This document shows positions 18,189 through 27,285 of a DNA stretch of 64,000 bases, piece by piece. The DNA is from Desulfobulbus propionicus (GTDB lineage: Bacteria > Desulfobacterota > Desulfobulbia > Desulfobulbales > Desulfobulbaceae), in NCBI GenBank assembly GCA_002748755.1, contig PDTD01000016.1, positions 36,230-100,229 of the forward strand, written 5' to 3'. The first letter of the stretch is position 1, and each line of letters begins with the position of its first letter. Both the position numbers and the translations under genes were made by a program. The notes under the pieces are model-generated. The model made no database searches and was not told where the DNA came from. It was given only the letters and a program-made list of their open reading frames with translations.

Positions 18189-18419
18189 TTACTGGAGTTT
18201 TGCTACATAATCGATGGCATTTTGCACAGTAAGGATTTTTTCAGCTTCTTCATCAGGAATTTCAACATCAAACTCCTCTTCCATTGCCATAATCAGCTCA
18301 ACCAGATCAAGAGAATCTGCTCCAAGATCATCTACAAAGGATGCCCCAGCAACTACTTTATCTTTCTCAACACTGAGTTGTTCTACAATTATATCGATCA
18401 TTTTATCTTCAACAGCCAT
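18189..18419 (-). CDS. acpP: Acyl carrier protein
   Basis: A 76-residue acidic protein with the 4'-phosphopantetheine attachment site in [13 protein letters not shown] (S36). It carries the growing acyl chain in type II fatty-acid synthesis. A strong AGGAG sits 6 bases before the ATG, fitting a highly expressed protein. It lies between fabG (66 bases upstream) and fabF (177 bases downstream), the usual order. Confidence 0.97.
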   Translation of the reverse strand: MAVEDKMIDIIVEQLSVEKDKVVAGASFVDDLGADSLDLVELIMAMEEEFDVEIPDEEAEKILTVQNAIDYVAKLQ

Positions 18420-18485
18420 TGTATTCTCCTAATCATTGATTGTTTATGTTGTTTTTAGATAAACAGTGCCAGAAGCCTACGTTCA

Positions 18486-19235
18486 TCAGTTACCCATATA
18501 CATGCCACCATTCACATGAAGGGTCTGACCTGTGATGTATTTAGCATCGTCTGAAACAAGAAAGGCTACGGCAGCGGCCACATCGTCGGGCTCTCCGAGA
18601 GAACCGAGTGGTATTTGCCTCCGTATAGCCTCTTGGATTTCCGGCTCAAGTCCCTTCGTCATATCGGTAACAATGTATCCAGGAGCGACGCAATTAACAG
18701 TGACATTGCGTCCTGCCAGTTCTCTTGCCATGGATTTGCTCAAACCGATGAGTCCGGCTTTTGCGGCGGCATAATTCACCTGCCCACCATTACCAAGAAA
18801 ACCAATCACGGATGTCATGTTGACTATACGGCCCCACCTGCTTTTCATCATGGCACGCATTGCGGCTTTACTGCAGGTAAAAGCACCTTTTAAATTGGTG
18901 TCAAGGACATCCTTCCAGTCCGTTTCTTTCATCCTGGCCATGAGGCCGTCCCGGGTGATGCCAGCGTTGTTGATCAGGATATCAACGGGACCAAACTCTT
19001 TGCTTATCTCTTGCAAGGCCTGATTGACGGCATCGGTATCTCCCACGTTAAAAGGACAAAGAAAGGCCTTACCTCCTGCCTTTTCCACAAGAGCCTGTGT
19101 TTCTTTGGCAGCCTTTGGGTTGGAAACATAGTTAATTCCAACATGAACGCCCAATGAGGCCAGTCTTTGACAGATTGCTCTGCCTATGCCTCGGCTGCCG
19201 CCGGTTACCAGTGCTGTCTTGCCTTTAAGAGTCAC
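18486..19235 (-). CDS. fabG: 3-oxoacyl-ACP reductase
   Basis: A 249-residue short-chain dehydrogenase with the NADP-binding GGSRGIG motif, NNAG, catalytic Ser (MTSVIG), YAAAK (Tyr and Lys) and a C-terminal ITGQTLHVNGGMYM. It reduces 3-oxoacyl-ACP to 3-hydroxyacyl-ACP. The start overlaps the etfA stop by 11 bases, so it is translationally coupled to the ETF/acyl-CoA dehydrogenase module. acpP follows after 66 bases. Confidence 0.94.
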   Translation of the reverse strand: MTLKGKTALVTGGSRGIGRAICQRLASLGVHVGINYVSNPKAAKETQALVEKAGGKAFLCPFNVGDTDAVNQALQEISKEFGPVDILINNAGITRDGLMARMKETDWKDVLDTNLKGAFTCSKAAMRAMMKSRWGRIVNMTSVIGFLGNGGQVNYAAAKAGLIGLSKSMARELAGRNVTVNCVAPGYIVTDMTKGLEPEIQEAIRRQIPLGSLGEPDDVAAAVAFLVSDDAKYITGQTLHVNGGMYMGN

Positions 19236-20421
19236 TTTTCACCTCTCGTATGCGTTTGATAAGAGCAGGAAGAACTTCATAGAGATCACCTACTATACCA
19301 TATGTGGCCAAATCAAAAATTGGTGCGTGCTCGTCTCTGTTAATAGCGACAATTACTTCAGATGACTGCATCCCCGCTGCATGCTGTACCGCTCCTGATA
19401 TTCCACAGGCAATATACAATTGAGGACAAACTGTTTTTCCGGTCTGGCCTACCTGGTGAGGATACGGAATCCAGCCGGCATCGACAGCGGCACGACTGGC
19501 TGCCACCGCACCATTGAACTCTTCGGCAAGCTCTTTGATCAGGTCAAATCCTTTTTCCGATGCCAAACCTCGCCCACCGGCGATCAATGCTTCGACTTCT
19601 TGAATATTGACCTTGTCTTCTGCACCTTGCACGGTTTCCAGCACCTCTACCCTGGAGCGTAGCAAGGCAGTCGGCACTGCAATATGCTCTACGCTTCCGG
19701 TTCTCGTGGTGTCAGGTTCAAGCGCAGCCATAACGTTTGGTCGAACAGTTGCCATCTGCGGCCTGGTTTGAGGACAGGCAATGGTGGCCATGATATTGCC
19801 ACCAAAGGCTGGACGGGTCTGGAGAAGCATACCGTCTTCTTCCCGTATTTCCAGTTGGGTACAGTCGGCAGTCAAGCCTGCCCCAACAAGGGTGGCCACA
19901 AAAGGGATTACAGCACGCCCCATCGCAGTGGCACCGGCAAGAACAATTTCTGGTTGTTTTTCCTTGATTATCTTTTCAAGGATATAACCGTAAGTATCCT
20001 CTTTGAATTGGGCAAGGGCCGGATCGTCTACAAGATACACTTTATCGGCCCCCGCATGCTGAAGAGAATCAGCATGTTGGCCGATGTTATCGCCCAGTAA
20101 GACGACGCTCAAGGGAACACCTCTGGCCCGAGCCAGTTTGGTACCAATACCAAGAAGTTCAAAGGTGACCGAAGCTATACTGCCATGACGACATTCAGCG
20201 CACACCATAACACCGGACCACTCGTGGATATCAGTCTGTACTTTTTTCTTGGTGAACTCAATGGACAATGCTTCGAAATCGCATGCCTCAACACAGGCTC
20301 CGCACAGGGTACAGTTATCGTTGGAGACCGGACAGTCGTCTTGTATGGTTATGGCACCGAACGGGCAGGTAGATTCACAGAGGCCGCAAACGATGCATTT
20401 GTCACAATCAATTTTCAACAT
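19225..20421 (-). CDS. etfA: Electron transfer flavoprotein alpha subunit with N-terminal 2[4Fe-4S] ferredoxin domain
   Basis: 398 residues, about 75 longer than plain EtfA because of an N-terminal ferredoxin: CDKCIVCGLCESTCPFGA and CPVSNDNCTLCGACVEACDF. The EtfA FAD domain follows, with GRGLASEKGFDLIKELAEE, then VGQTGKTVCPQLYIACGISG and QHAAGM. ETF carries electrons to or from acyl-CoA dehydrogenases; ferredoxin-fused forms are frequent in anaerobes and may link to other iron-sulfur carriers. etfB lies 53 bases upstream, acd before that, and fabG overlaps its end. The position inside the fatty-acid operon is notable. Confidence 0.93.
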   Translation of the reverse strand: MLKIDCDKCIVCGLCESTCPFGAITIQDDCPVSNDNCTLCGACVEACDFEALSIEFTKKKVQTDIHEWSGVMVCAECRHGSIASVTFELLGIGTKLARARGVPLSVVLLGDNIGQHADSLQHAGADKVYLVDDPALAQFKEDTYGYILEKIIKEKQPEIVLAGATAMGRAVIPFVATLVGAGLTADCTQLEIREEDGMLLQTRPAFGGNIMATIACPQTRPQMATVRPNVMAALEPDTTRTGSVEHIAVPTALLRSRVEVLETVQGAEDKVNIQEVEALIAGGRGLASEKGFDLIKELAEEFNGAVAASRAAVDAGWIPYPHQVGQTGKTVCPQLYIACGISGAVQHAAGMQSSEVIVAINRDEHAPIFDLATYGIVGDLYEVLPALIKRIREVKSDS

Positions 20422-20474
20422 AGCAGATGATAATGGTGAAAGAAATGTGGTGTCAGGCTCTTGAGCAACACTTT

Positions 20475-21254
20475 TTACAGGTAGGCTTGAAGGCTTTCCA
20501 CCAGTTGTGCCACCTGCTCTTCAACCGTGCCGGTAAATATCTGTCGATCACCTCGAGGTTCGGGTGAAAAGACCTTCACGACCTGGGTTGGGGAACCACG
20601 TAAACCTATATGATCAGCTGCTGCACCAATATCTTCTGCAGAGAGTGTCTTAATGACGGCCTTTTTAGCCTTCATTTTACCTTTCAGAGAAGCGACACGC
20701 GGCTCATTGATATCTTTAACAACTGTCAGGAGAGCGGGAAGGGGGACCTTGAGTACATCAAAGCCATCATCCATCATTCGCTCAACCACAAGCGCATCCT
20801 GAGAGGAGGCACGGGTTTTCTGAACACAGGTTACAAAGGGCACATTGAGTCGACAGGCAATTCCAGGCCCGACCTGAGCGGTATCACCATCTATGGCCTG
20901 CTTACCGCATATAGTCAAATCAACGCTGCCCAGTGTTTCAATAGCCTTTGCCAGGGTGTAGCTGGTCGCCCATGTATCTGCTCCTGCAAAAGCCCTGTCT
21001 GAAACCAGAAAAGCCTCATCAGCTCCACAGGCAATGGCTTCTCGTAGCATGTCCTCAGCCTGCGGAGGGCCCATGGTAAGCACAGTCACCTTGCCGCCAT
21101 GCTGTTCTCTGAGGGTAACGGCCTCCTCCAGTGCATGCCGGTCATAGGGATTCATTATGGACTCAACGCCATCCCGAGCCAGGGTATTGGTTTCAGGATC
21201 AAGGCGTACATCTTTGGCATCCGGGACCTGTTTTATGCAGACAACAATATTCAT
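20475..21254 (-). CDS. etfB: Electron transfer flavoprotein beta subunit
   Basis: A 259-residue EtfB with MNIVVCIKQVPDAKDVRLDP, YDRHALEEAV, CGKQAIDGDTAQVGPGIA and the conserved KGKMKAKKAVIKT region. It forms the heterodimer with EtfA. It starts 3 bases after the acyl-CoA dehydrogenase stop codon, showing tight coupling of the three genes acd-etfB-etfA. Confidence 0.94.
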   Translation of the reverse strand: MNIVVCIKQVPDAKDVRLDPETNTLARDGVESIMNPYDRHALEEAVTLREQHGGKVTVLTMGPPQAEDMLREAIACGADEAFLVSDRAFAGADTWATSYTLAKAIETLGSVDLTICGKQAIDGDTAQVGPGIACRLNVPFVTCVQKTRASSQDALVVERMMDDGFDVLKVPLPALLTVVKDINEPRVASLKGKMKAKKAVIKTLSAEDIGAAADHIGLRGSPTQVVKVFSPEPRGDRQIFTGTVEEQVAQLVESLQAYL

Positions 21255-21257
21255 GGA

Positions 21258-22406
21258 CTAGGCGTACTCCTTGTTGAGTTCCTGGCCAATAACGTTGCGT
21301 TGAATCTGATTTGTCCCTTCATAAATCTGAAGAATTTTTGCATCGCGCATCATCTTTTCCACAGGATATTCTTTCATATACCCATAGCCACCAAGCACCT
21401 GAACAGCGTCAGTGGTCACTTTCATCGCCACATCAGTTGCAAAAACCTTGCACATGGAAGATGCTTTGGACACGTTCTTAGGGTGGTCGTCAATATGTCG
21501 TGCCGCTGCATAAACCAGGGCCCTGGCGGCTTCAACCTGAATAGCCATATCAGCCAGGATATGTTGTACCGCCTGAAAGGCAATAATGGGTTTATCAAAC
21601 TGAACACGCTGTTTGGCATAGGAAACAGCTTCATCAAGAGCCGCCTGGGCAAGTCCGACACCAAGAGAAGCTATCCCGGGTCTGGAAATGTCCAGGGTTT
21701 TCATCACGGTGATAAACCCGGTGCCCTTCCTCCCTACCAGCCGGTCTTTGGGAATTCTACAATTATTGAGGATAAGCTCACGGGTTGCTGAGGAGCGGAT
21801 GCCCATTTTGTTTTCTTTTTTCCCATAGGAAAAACCGGGGTCTCCGTCTTCAACGATAAAAATAGAAGCCCCGCGGGCTCCCTTTTCTGGGTTTGTCTGG
21901 GCGACTATCGTGTAAATCTGTGCTGCACCGCCATTGGTAATCCACTGTTTTGTCCCGTTCAGAACCCACTCATCCCCATCAAGTATGGCCGTGGTCTGGA
22001 TGCCCGATGCATCACTGCCGGCGTTTGCTTCGGTCAGTCCGAAAGCAGCATATTTTTTTCCTTCAGCGACTTGAGAACAGTACTTTTCCTTCATTGCATC
22101 ACTGCCGGCAAAAAGAATAGGAAAGAGACCTAAAGCGCTGGCTGCAAAACTGGTTGCCACCCCCACACACCCTCGTGCCAATTCTTCCATGGCCAGTACG
22201 ATGTCAAAACATCCCCCGCCAAACCCACCGTATTCTTCAGGGATAAAAAGTCCGAAAAGATCTGCTTTGGCGATATCGTTTAAAATCTCAGCAGGGAATT
22301 GATTTTTTTCGTCGAGTTCCGCTCGCACAGGAATGATTTTCTCATTCGTAATTTCCCTGGCAGTATCGACGATCATCTGTTGTTCTTCAGTTAAAAAATA
22401 ATCCAC
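21258..22406 (-). CDS. Acyl-CoA dehydrogenase (short-chain/butyryl type)
   Basis: A 382-residue FAD enzyme of normal length. Signatures include FGLTEANAGSDASGIQTTA, WITNGGAAQIYTIVA and the C-terminal LGGYGYMKEYPVEKMMRDAK, followed by QIYEGTNQIQRNVIG with the catalytic Glu (YEGTNQ). It oxidises or reduces the alpha-beta bond of acyl-CoA with ETF as redox partner. It sits between fabH and etfBA. Whether it serves beta-oxidation or supplies enoyl reduction to the neighbouring fatty-acid synthesis genes cannot be decided from sequence; no FabI/FabK/FabV is seen in the window. Confidence 0.93.
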   Translation of the reverse strand: MDYFLTEEQQMIVDTAREITNEKIIPVRAELDEKNQFPAEILNDIAKADLFGLFIPEEYGGFGGGCFDIVLAMEELARGCVGVATSFAASALGLFPILFAGSDAMKEKYCSQVAEGKKYAAFGLTEANAGSDASGIQTTAILDGDEWVLNGTKQWITNGGAAQIYTIVAQTNPEKGARGASIFIVEDGDPGFSYGKKENKMGIRSSATRELILNNCRIPKDRLVGRKGTGFITVMKTLDISRPGIASLGVGLAQAALDEAVSYAKQRVQFDKPIIAFQAVQHILADMAIQVEAARALVYAAARHIDDHPKNVSKASSMCKVFATDVAMKVTTDAVQVLGGYGYMKEYPVEKMMRDAKILQIYEGTNQIQRNVIGQELNKEYA

Positions 22407-22424
22407 GAATCTCTCCTTATATGC

Positions 22425-23402
22425 TTACCAACGCACCAGTAACGATCCCCACGTCAGGCCGCCACCAAATGTGCATAAGGCGACAAGGTCGTTTGCTTGC
22501 AGCAAACCTTGCCTATTGGCTTCATCCAAGGCAATCGGAATACTGGCCGCTGAAGTATTGCCGTATTTGTGAACATTTAAAAAAACTTTTTCCTCCGGCA
22601 GGTGTAAACGCTCGCGCAGGTTATGCAAAATTCTTATATTCGCCTGATGCGGAATAAGCAAATCAATGTCATCCGGGCGGAGCCCGTGGTCTTGCAGCAG
22701 ACTCGTTACCGCATTTTCCATCGATCTGACGGCGTGTTTAAAAATATCACTGCCGTTCATACGGATTAGGGATCCCTGCCAATCTTCTTCTTTGAGATCT
22801 TCATTCTGACTTTCCGGGCTGTCTATGTGCAACAGGTCCCAATATGTACCGTCAGAATGTAATCTGCTGCCTAAGATGCCACGATCTTCATTTGTAGCAG
22901 CGACCACAGCTGCCCCTGCGCCATCTCCAAAGAGTACACAGGTATTACGATCTTGCCAGTCCACCCTGGTGGAGAGAGTCTCGGAACCGACAACCAGGAC
23001 CTTCATGTCCGGCTGGCTCTGCACGTAGTGCCGGGCAAGGTCCAGAGCATAGGTGAAGCCGGCACAGGCAGCATTGATATCATACGCAAAGGCATGAGCA
23101 GCCCCTATTTCAGCCTGAACAAAACAGGCTGTGGAAGGCATGATCTTATGGGGCGACACCGTTGCAACGACCAGCAAGCTGATCTCTTGGGGGGGGACCT
23201 GTGCTGATTCCAGTGCCTGCTTAGCCGCCTGGCTCGCAATCTGATAATTCTGTTCGCCCGGCCCGGCAATGTGTCGGGTTTTGATGCCGGTTCTGGTAGT
23301 AATCCACTGATCAGAAGTATCAACCATCTTTTCCAAATCCTGGTTTGTCAATCTTCTGGAGGGGATACATGATCCTGTACCGATAATTACCGCTCTACTC
23401 AT
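22425..23402 (-). CDS. fabH: 3-oxoacyl-ACP synthase III
   Basis: A 325-residue initiating ketosynthase. The catalytic triad is present: Cys in NAACAGFTYALD, His in LIPHQANIRI and Asn in KYGNTSAASIPIA. It condenses an acyl-CoA starter with malonyl-ACP. The gene starts 16 bases after plsX and ends 18 bases before acd, in the widely conserved rpmF-plsX-fabH order. Confidence 0.95.
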   Translation of the reverse strand: MSRAVIIGTGSCIPSRRLTNQDLEKMVDTSDQWITTRTGIKTRHIAGPGEQNYQIASQAAKQALESAQVPPQEISLLVVATVSPHKIMPSTACFVQAEIGAAHAFAYDINAACAGFTYALDLARHYVQSQPDMKVLVVGSETLSTRVDWQDRNTCVLFGDGAGAAVVAATNEDRGILGSRLHSDGTYWDLLHIDSPESQNEDLKEEDWQGSLIRMNGSDIFKHAVRSMENAVTSLLQDHGLRPDDIDLLIPHQANIRILHNLRERLHLPEEKVFLNVHKYGNTSAASIPIALDEANRQGLLQANDLVALCTFGGGLTWGSLLVRW

Positions 23403-23418
23403 GAGATGTCCCGTGGCA

Positions 23419-24435
23419 TCAGGCAGTGTCGGCAGTACTGTTCAGCGCTACCAGTATGGATGCATTGACTTTGTTTTCAACCATATCTGAGGCGACACCT
23501 ATGGCATTGCGAATAGCAGTAGCATCGGAGCTGCCGTGGCAGATAATGCCCGTACCGTCGATACCCAGCAAAGGAGCACCTCCGTACTCGGCATAATCCA
23601 CCTGTCTTTTAAAACCTGCAAAGGCTTTTCGTATCAACAGATATCCCATCTTGGCACGCCAGGTTTTCATGATTTCTTTTTTCAGCATCTGCATGGCAGC
23701 GTCGGCCAATCCTTCACTGATTTTCAGGGCAATATTGCCGACAAAACCATCACAGACAATCACGTCGACATCCCCTCTATAGACATCTCTACCTTCAACA
23801 TTCCCTATAAACCGCAGTGGACTGCGCTGCAGAAGCGCATACGTGCCTTTAACGAGGGCATTTCCTTTTCCGGTCTCTTCGCCTATACTGAGCAGGCCGA
23901 CCCTTGGTTTTTCAATGCCAAGCAGTAAACGGGAACATGAGGAGGCCATGAGAGCAAACTGATAAAGGTGTTGCGGCCTGCAGTCAACGTTTGCGCCTAT
24001 GTCCATCAACATCACCGGTCGTTTGAGCGTAGGGAAAAAACTAGCTATCCCAGGGCGAGAGACCCCTGCTAACCGACCCAGTTTACGAATTCCGGCTGCA
24101 AGCGTAGCACCTGAATTCCCGGCAGAAACAACCGCATCTGCTTTGCCATGCTTAACAAGATCAAATGCGACCATGACCGAGGCATCTTTCTTTTTACGGA
24201 CCCCATCAACCGGTGATTCATCCATGCCGATACAGTCTGGAGCATGGACGATACTCACTCTCTGAGAGCCGCCGAAAGATGAACCGGCAATGGCCTGAAG
24301 CTGAGTCCGAAGAGACTGTTCTTCACCGACAAGAATTACATCGAGACTCTGATTCTCCGATACCGCTGCAAGGGCACCATGGATAAGGATTTCAGAACCC
24401 GAATCGCCACCCATGGCGTCTAGGGCTATACGCAC
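23419..24435 (-). CDS. plsX: Phosphate acyltransferase PlsX
   Basis: A 338-residue protein with MRIALDAMGGDSGSEI at the N-terminus, VSAGNSGATLAAGI, PVMLMDIGANVDC, LLSIGEETGKGN and CDGFVGNIALKISEG. PlsX makes acyl-phosphate from acyl-ACP for phospholipid synthesis (PlsY/PlsC route). It is followed directly by fabH. It is normally adjacent to rpmF; here 640 bases containing two repeat elements in tandem separate them. Confidence 0.95.
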   Translation of the reverse strand: MRIALDAMGGDSGSEILIHGALAAVSENQSLDVILVGEEQSLRTQLQAIAGSSFGGSQRVSIVHAPDCIGMDESPVDGVRKKKDASVMVAFDLVKHGKADAVVSAGNSGATLAAGIRKLGRLAGVSRPGIASFFPTLKRPVMLMDIGANVDCRPQHLYQFALMASSCSRLLLGIEKPRVGLLSIGEETGKGNALVKGTYALLQRSPLRFIGNVEGRDVYRGDVDVIVCDGFVGNIALKISEGLADAAMQMLKKEIMKTWRAKMGYLLIRKAFAGFKRQVDYAEYGGAPLLGIDGTGIICHGSSDATAIRNAIGVASDMVENKVNASILVALNSTADTA

Positions 24436-24636
24436 AATCAGTTCCTGGTTGGTCTATGCCTGGAAGTATTACTCGCGTTCACGTCCAGGTTAACTTCGAC
24501 TCCCGCATGCTGACCAAATCTACCGTAAACATGCAAAGAGGATCGAAATCTCATTTCATTCGTTTATCTCCGAAGAGACAATCTTGGGAGATACAGCCAC
24601 AACTGAGCGAAAATCACATTGATGAACAGGGAGTTA

Positions 24637-24853
24637 CCCGTACTTCTCAACAGTGAAGGCGGTGTCAGCTTCGGTCGTTTACGGGGACGCTTTCTCCTGA
24701 GGTAAAGGTGTTGCAAGAAGGCTACCGAAGATGAAGCCGTATAAGCTGACCTGGGGTGACCATTTTGTCATAAATGTGCCATTGCTCATTTCCATCAGAT
24801 GCATTTGTATATACTGTTTCAATAAGACAAAATGGTAATAAGAAATACGGGGC
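24637..24853 (-). repeat. MITE-like intergenic repeat, copy G
   Basis: On the minus strand the left end is GCCCCGTATTTCTTATTACC and the right end CACTGTTGAGAAGTACGGG. It is flanked by TA on both sides (TTACCCG and GGGGCTAG). Two internal stems are perfect but differ in sequence from other copies: ACCATTTTGTC...GACAAAATGGT in the left arm and CTTCGGT...ACCGAAG in the right arm. It lies head-to-tail with copy H between rpmF and plsX. Confidence 0.7.
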
Positions 24854-24854
24854 T

Positions 24855-25080
24855 AGCCCGAATTTCCCATCAACTCAGGCAGTCCCAAACTCGGCAGTTT
24901 TTGCCAACGCATTATACCTGGGTATATGTGTTGCCAATATACTGCCGAAGGAGGGGCCGCCTGGGCTGACATTTGGTGAACATTTTGTCGCAATTCGACT
25001 CTGTCAACGGATAGCACATCCATCTGTTTTTGTTCACTTTTTCTCAGACGAGACAAAAAGTTCATGAGAAATGTGAGCTA
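24855..25080 (-). repeat. MITE-like intergenic repeat, copy H (overlaps rpmF stop codon)
   Basis: On the minus strand the left end is CTCACATTTCTCATGAAC, followed by TTTTTGTCTCGTCTGAGA; the right end is GTTGATGGGAAATTCGGGC. The inner blocks TGTCAGCCCAGGC and CCTTCGGCAGTATATTGGC followed by AACACATA match copy C closely. It is flanked by CTAG (hence TA) on both sides; the left CTAG supplies the TAG stop of rpmF. The stem CGGCAGT...ACTGCCG is perfect. Confidence 0.75.
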
Positions 25081-25266
25081 GTTGAGTTCATCCTCAAGCT
25101 GGATAATAGTCTTCCCCTTGTACATGCCGCAGCCGCCACAGAGTTGATGCGGTTTCTTAGGCTCACCACATTCGGGGCATGACCCAATGCTAGGCCTCGT
25201 CAGGGAATCATGGGCTCTTCTCTGTCTGGTTCTTGAACGTGAATGTCTACGTTTTGGTAAGGCCAT
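25078..25266 (-). CDS. rpmF: 50S ribosomal protein L32
   Basis: 62 residues from ATG 25266 (MALPKRRHSRSRTRQRRAHD); the frame extension to 25365 is upstream noise. The zinc-binding cysteines are C30, C33, C43 and C46 (CPECGEPKKP and CGGCGMY). A GAGGAG lies 8 bases before the start. It follows yceD/DUF177 by 61 bases, the universal pairing. Its last codons run into the end of a repeat element that provides the stop codon. Confidence 0.96.
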   Translation of the reverse strand: MALPKRRHSRSRTRQRRAHDSLTRPSIGSCPECGEPKKPHQLCGGCGMYKGKTIIQLEDELN

Positions 25267-25327
25267 AATACAATCTCCTCGCTCATTACCGACATCCAGT
25301 AGGGTTGCCGGTACTGCCAACAATGGT

Positions 25328-25855
25328 TTACTTCTCTTTTTTTTTGTATTCTGCCAAGATGGCAAAGGGCGAGTTCCCCGCCTTCACCGTACATTGACAG
25401 GGTTCCCTGTTTAGATTTGCACCGCAGTGGCTGCAAATTCCCTTGCACCCTGATGCACAGATTTTCTTCACAGGAAGAGATAAAAGAATCTGCTGCCTCA
25501 AGACGTCATCAAGATCTATAGACGGCTCATGGAGTTCTATGGTATCCATCTGTTGAGCATCGCACTCAAGTTCATGAACCTGCCACCTGCTTGTTCCAGC
25601 AACTTCAAAAAGCAGGTGGAAGGTGGTGTCTATCACACAGCCATAGGATTCCAGGCATCTATCGCAGACAACCTCAGGTACAGCCTGGATGACTCCACTC
25701 AACTCAATCTGTTGGTCATTCTTTTTAACCAGCCGGAGTGCAGCTTTCGTCACATGCCCAAAAGAAAGAATCTCCTGATCCGTTATAACCCCATTGAGTT
25801 CTCTGCACTCATAGAGATACCCGGTTGAAGAAATTTCGTTAAATGTAATACGCAT
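25328..25855 (-). CDS. yceD: YceD/DUF177 family protein
   Basis: A 175-residue protein of the DUF177 family encoded upstream of rpmF in most bacteria and linked to 23S rRNA accumulation in some organisms. Signatures are VCDRCLESY in the middle and a C-terminal cysteine-rich part (CASGCKGICSHCG, then CQC) preceded by LRQQILLSLPVKKIC. The first gene of the rpmF-plsX-fabH run; start at ATG 25855. Confidence 0.9.
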   Translation of the reverse strand: MRITFNEISSTGYLYECRELNGVITDQEILSFGHVTKAALRLVKKNDQQIELSGVIQAVPEVVCDRCLESYGCVIDTTFHLLFEVAGTSRWQVHELECDAQQMDTIELHEPSIDLDDVLRQQILLSLPVKKICASGCKGICSHCGANLNREPCQCTVKAGNSPFAILAEYKKKEK

Positions 25856-26519
25856 ACGCCCCTGCCCTCTCGCCTACATTTCTTATGAAGAAGCGTCTCA
25901 AGTTGTTCAAGGAATTTGAAATCAAAAGATATACAGTACCTGGAAAATGGATGGTTTGACGCACTGTTTACGAGGGGGCCTGAGCTGAGTCGTAGCCGAA
26001 TTTCGTCGAAGCCGAAAATAATACACAAAAACTTTAAAGAAAGCCAACTAAAAAAAAGCCTCAATGTGAATTCTTTCGTCAACTCATAAACATATAGTTC
26101 AGGCCTGGGGCCAAAACTATTTAAAAAACACTGGAATCAGATAGGGTTGTAGCGATTGCGTACAACCACAGGCACACTTTATACTCATGCAAGAATTGTA
26201 GAATGGAACCGCTACAAGGAAGAATCAAGATTGCTTGTATCCAGTATGGTGTAGGACGAACAACTGCAATTGACTACCCAACACGACCTGTACCCAATAA
26301 TCTGGAAAAATTAGGCTCCTTTTTGCAGAGCTTCTCTGTTTTTTTAAACTGCGCCTGATCCTATTGTAAGAATACTGCCTTGTCCCTCGTATGCGGCCAA
26401 TCTCAGTCGAGAAACAGAAAAGGTACGTCAAATGAAATCGAGGGTACAGGTAAAAAAATCTCTGCTGCCTTGCATCCTTTTTCCCCTCGCAGAGAGCTAC
26501 ATTGTATGTGGACAGAGGT
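25856..26519. other. Intergenic region, possible degenerate repeat copy, no gene recognised
   Basis: 664 bases between yceD and mlaA. The portion 25872-26005 has CTACATTTCTTATGAAG at one end and GGCCTGAGCTGAGTCGTAGCC near the other, faintly like the repeat family ends, but the interior does not align convincingly. The rest is AT-rich with no open frame of protein-like composition and no RNA gene recognised. It should contain the promoter of the yceD-rpmF operon. Confidence 0.4.
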
Positions 26520-27275
26520 CTAGTCTTCGCTAACAAAACGGGCACGGTTCCTATGTTGATAGCGGTATTGCATATACCCGTTTCGCACAGCTATATATGG
26601 GTCGAAACTCATTTTTTTTAGGTCATCATATTCGCCCACGTGAAAGGAGAATTGATTGAGCTTCTTGGCGACATGTCCTCCCCCTGAGGTGATATAATCA
26701 TCGGCCCAGGAGTAGAATGGGGCACCGGCGCAAGCATCAAGGATGGCGCCACTGAAATCACGAATGGTAGAGGAACCGTACAAGGGGACAACCAGGTATG
26801 ACCCGTCACCTATTCCCCAAACTTCCATGGATTCCCCCAATGAAGCCTCGATCGGATGCAAACTGAATTCAGTACGAGCGGGGTCGCCTAATCCAAAAAC
26901 CCCAAAAATCGTGTTGATGGTGAATCGCCCCAGAACTCTTGCCGAATCTTCAAACCTACCTTGAAGAAGGCAGTTAACGAATCGGACTGGTTCGTCAAGG
27001 TTGTAAAAAAAATTGTTAATTATCATTCGAAAATCTGGAGCAACTATTTCGCTGTATGTCCTGACAACAGGATCCAGCACGTAGGCATAAGCAACATCGT
27101 TAAAGGCGAACATGGCCCTGTTCAACGGCTCCAGTGGGTCAGGAATAGTATCGACAGTCAGGCGTTCTTTGTAGAAATCATCATCTAGGAAATCCATCTC
27201 ATTTTCGGCCCGGCATACCACAGGTAACAGAACAAAAAACAGGGGGATGAAAAGAACGCGTACACAGGGGTTCAT
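26520..27275 (-). CDS. mlaA: MlaA/VacJ family outer-membrane phospholipid transport protein
   Basis: 251 residues from ATG 27275 (MNPCVRVLFIPLFFV), with a hydrophobic leader to about residue 22. The MlaA domain follows: DPLEPLNRAMFAFNDVAYA, INNFFYNLDEPVRFVNCLLQ, NTIFGVFGLGDPA and YLVVPLYGSSTIRDF. MlaA removes phospholipids from the outer leaflet of the outer membrane and passes them to the Mla machinery. A Cys occurs near the leader end (PVVCRAE), but the lipobox is poor. The start lies 10 bases after the mlaD stop. It is the last gene of the mlaE-F-D-A operon. Confidence 0.92.
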   Translation of the reverse strand: MNPCVRVLFIPLFFVLLPVVCRAENEMDFLDDDFYKERLTVDTIPDPLEPLNRAMFAFNDVAYAYVLDPVVRTYSEIVAPDFRMIINNFFYNLDEPVRFVNCLLQGRFEDSARVLGRFTINTIFGVFGLGDPARTEFSLHPIEASLGESMEVWGIGDGSYLVVPLYGSSTIRDFSGAILDACAGAPFYSWADDYITSGGGHVAKKLNQFSFHVGEYDDLKKMSFDPYIAVRNGYMQYRYQHRNRARFVSED

Positions 27276-27285
27276 GATAGTTATC

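Noticed and set aside
25872-26005. Possible further copy of the repeat family
   Set aside because: Only the outer ends show faint similarity; the interior blocks (CTTCGGCAGT, AACACATA) are absent, so it is not counted as a copy.
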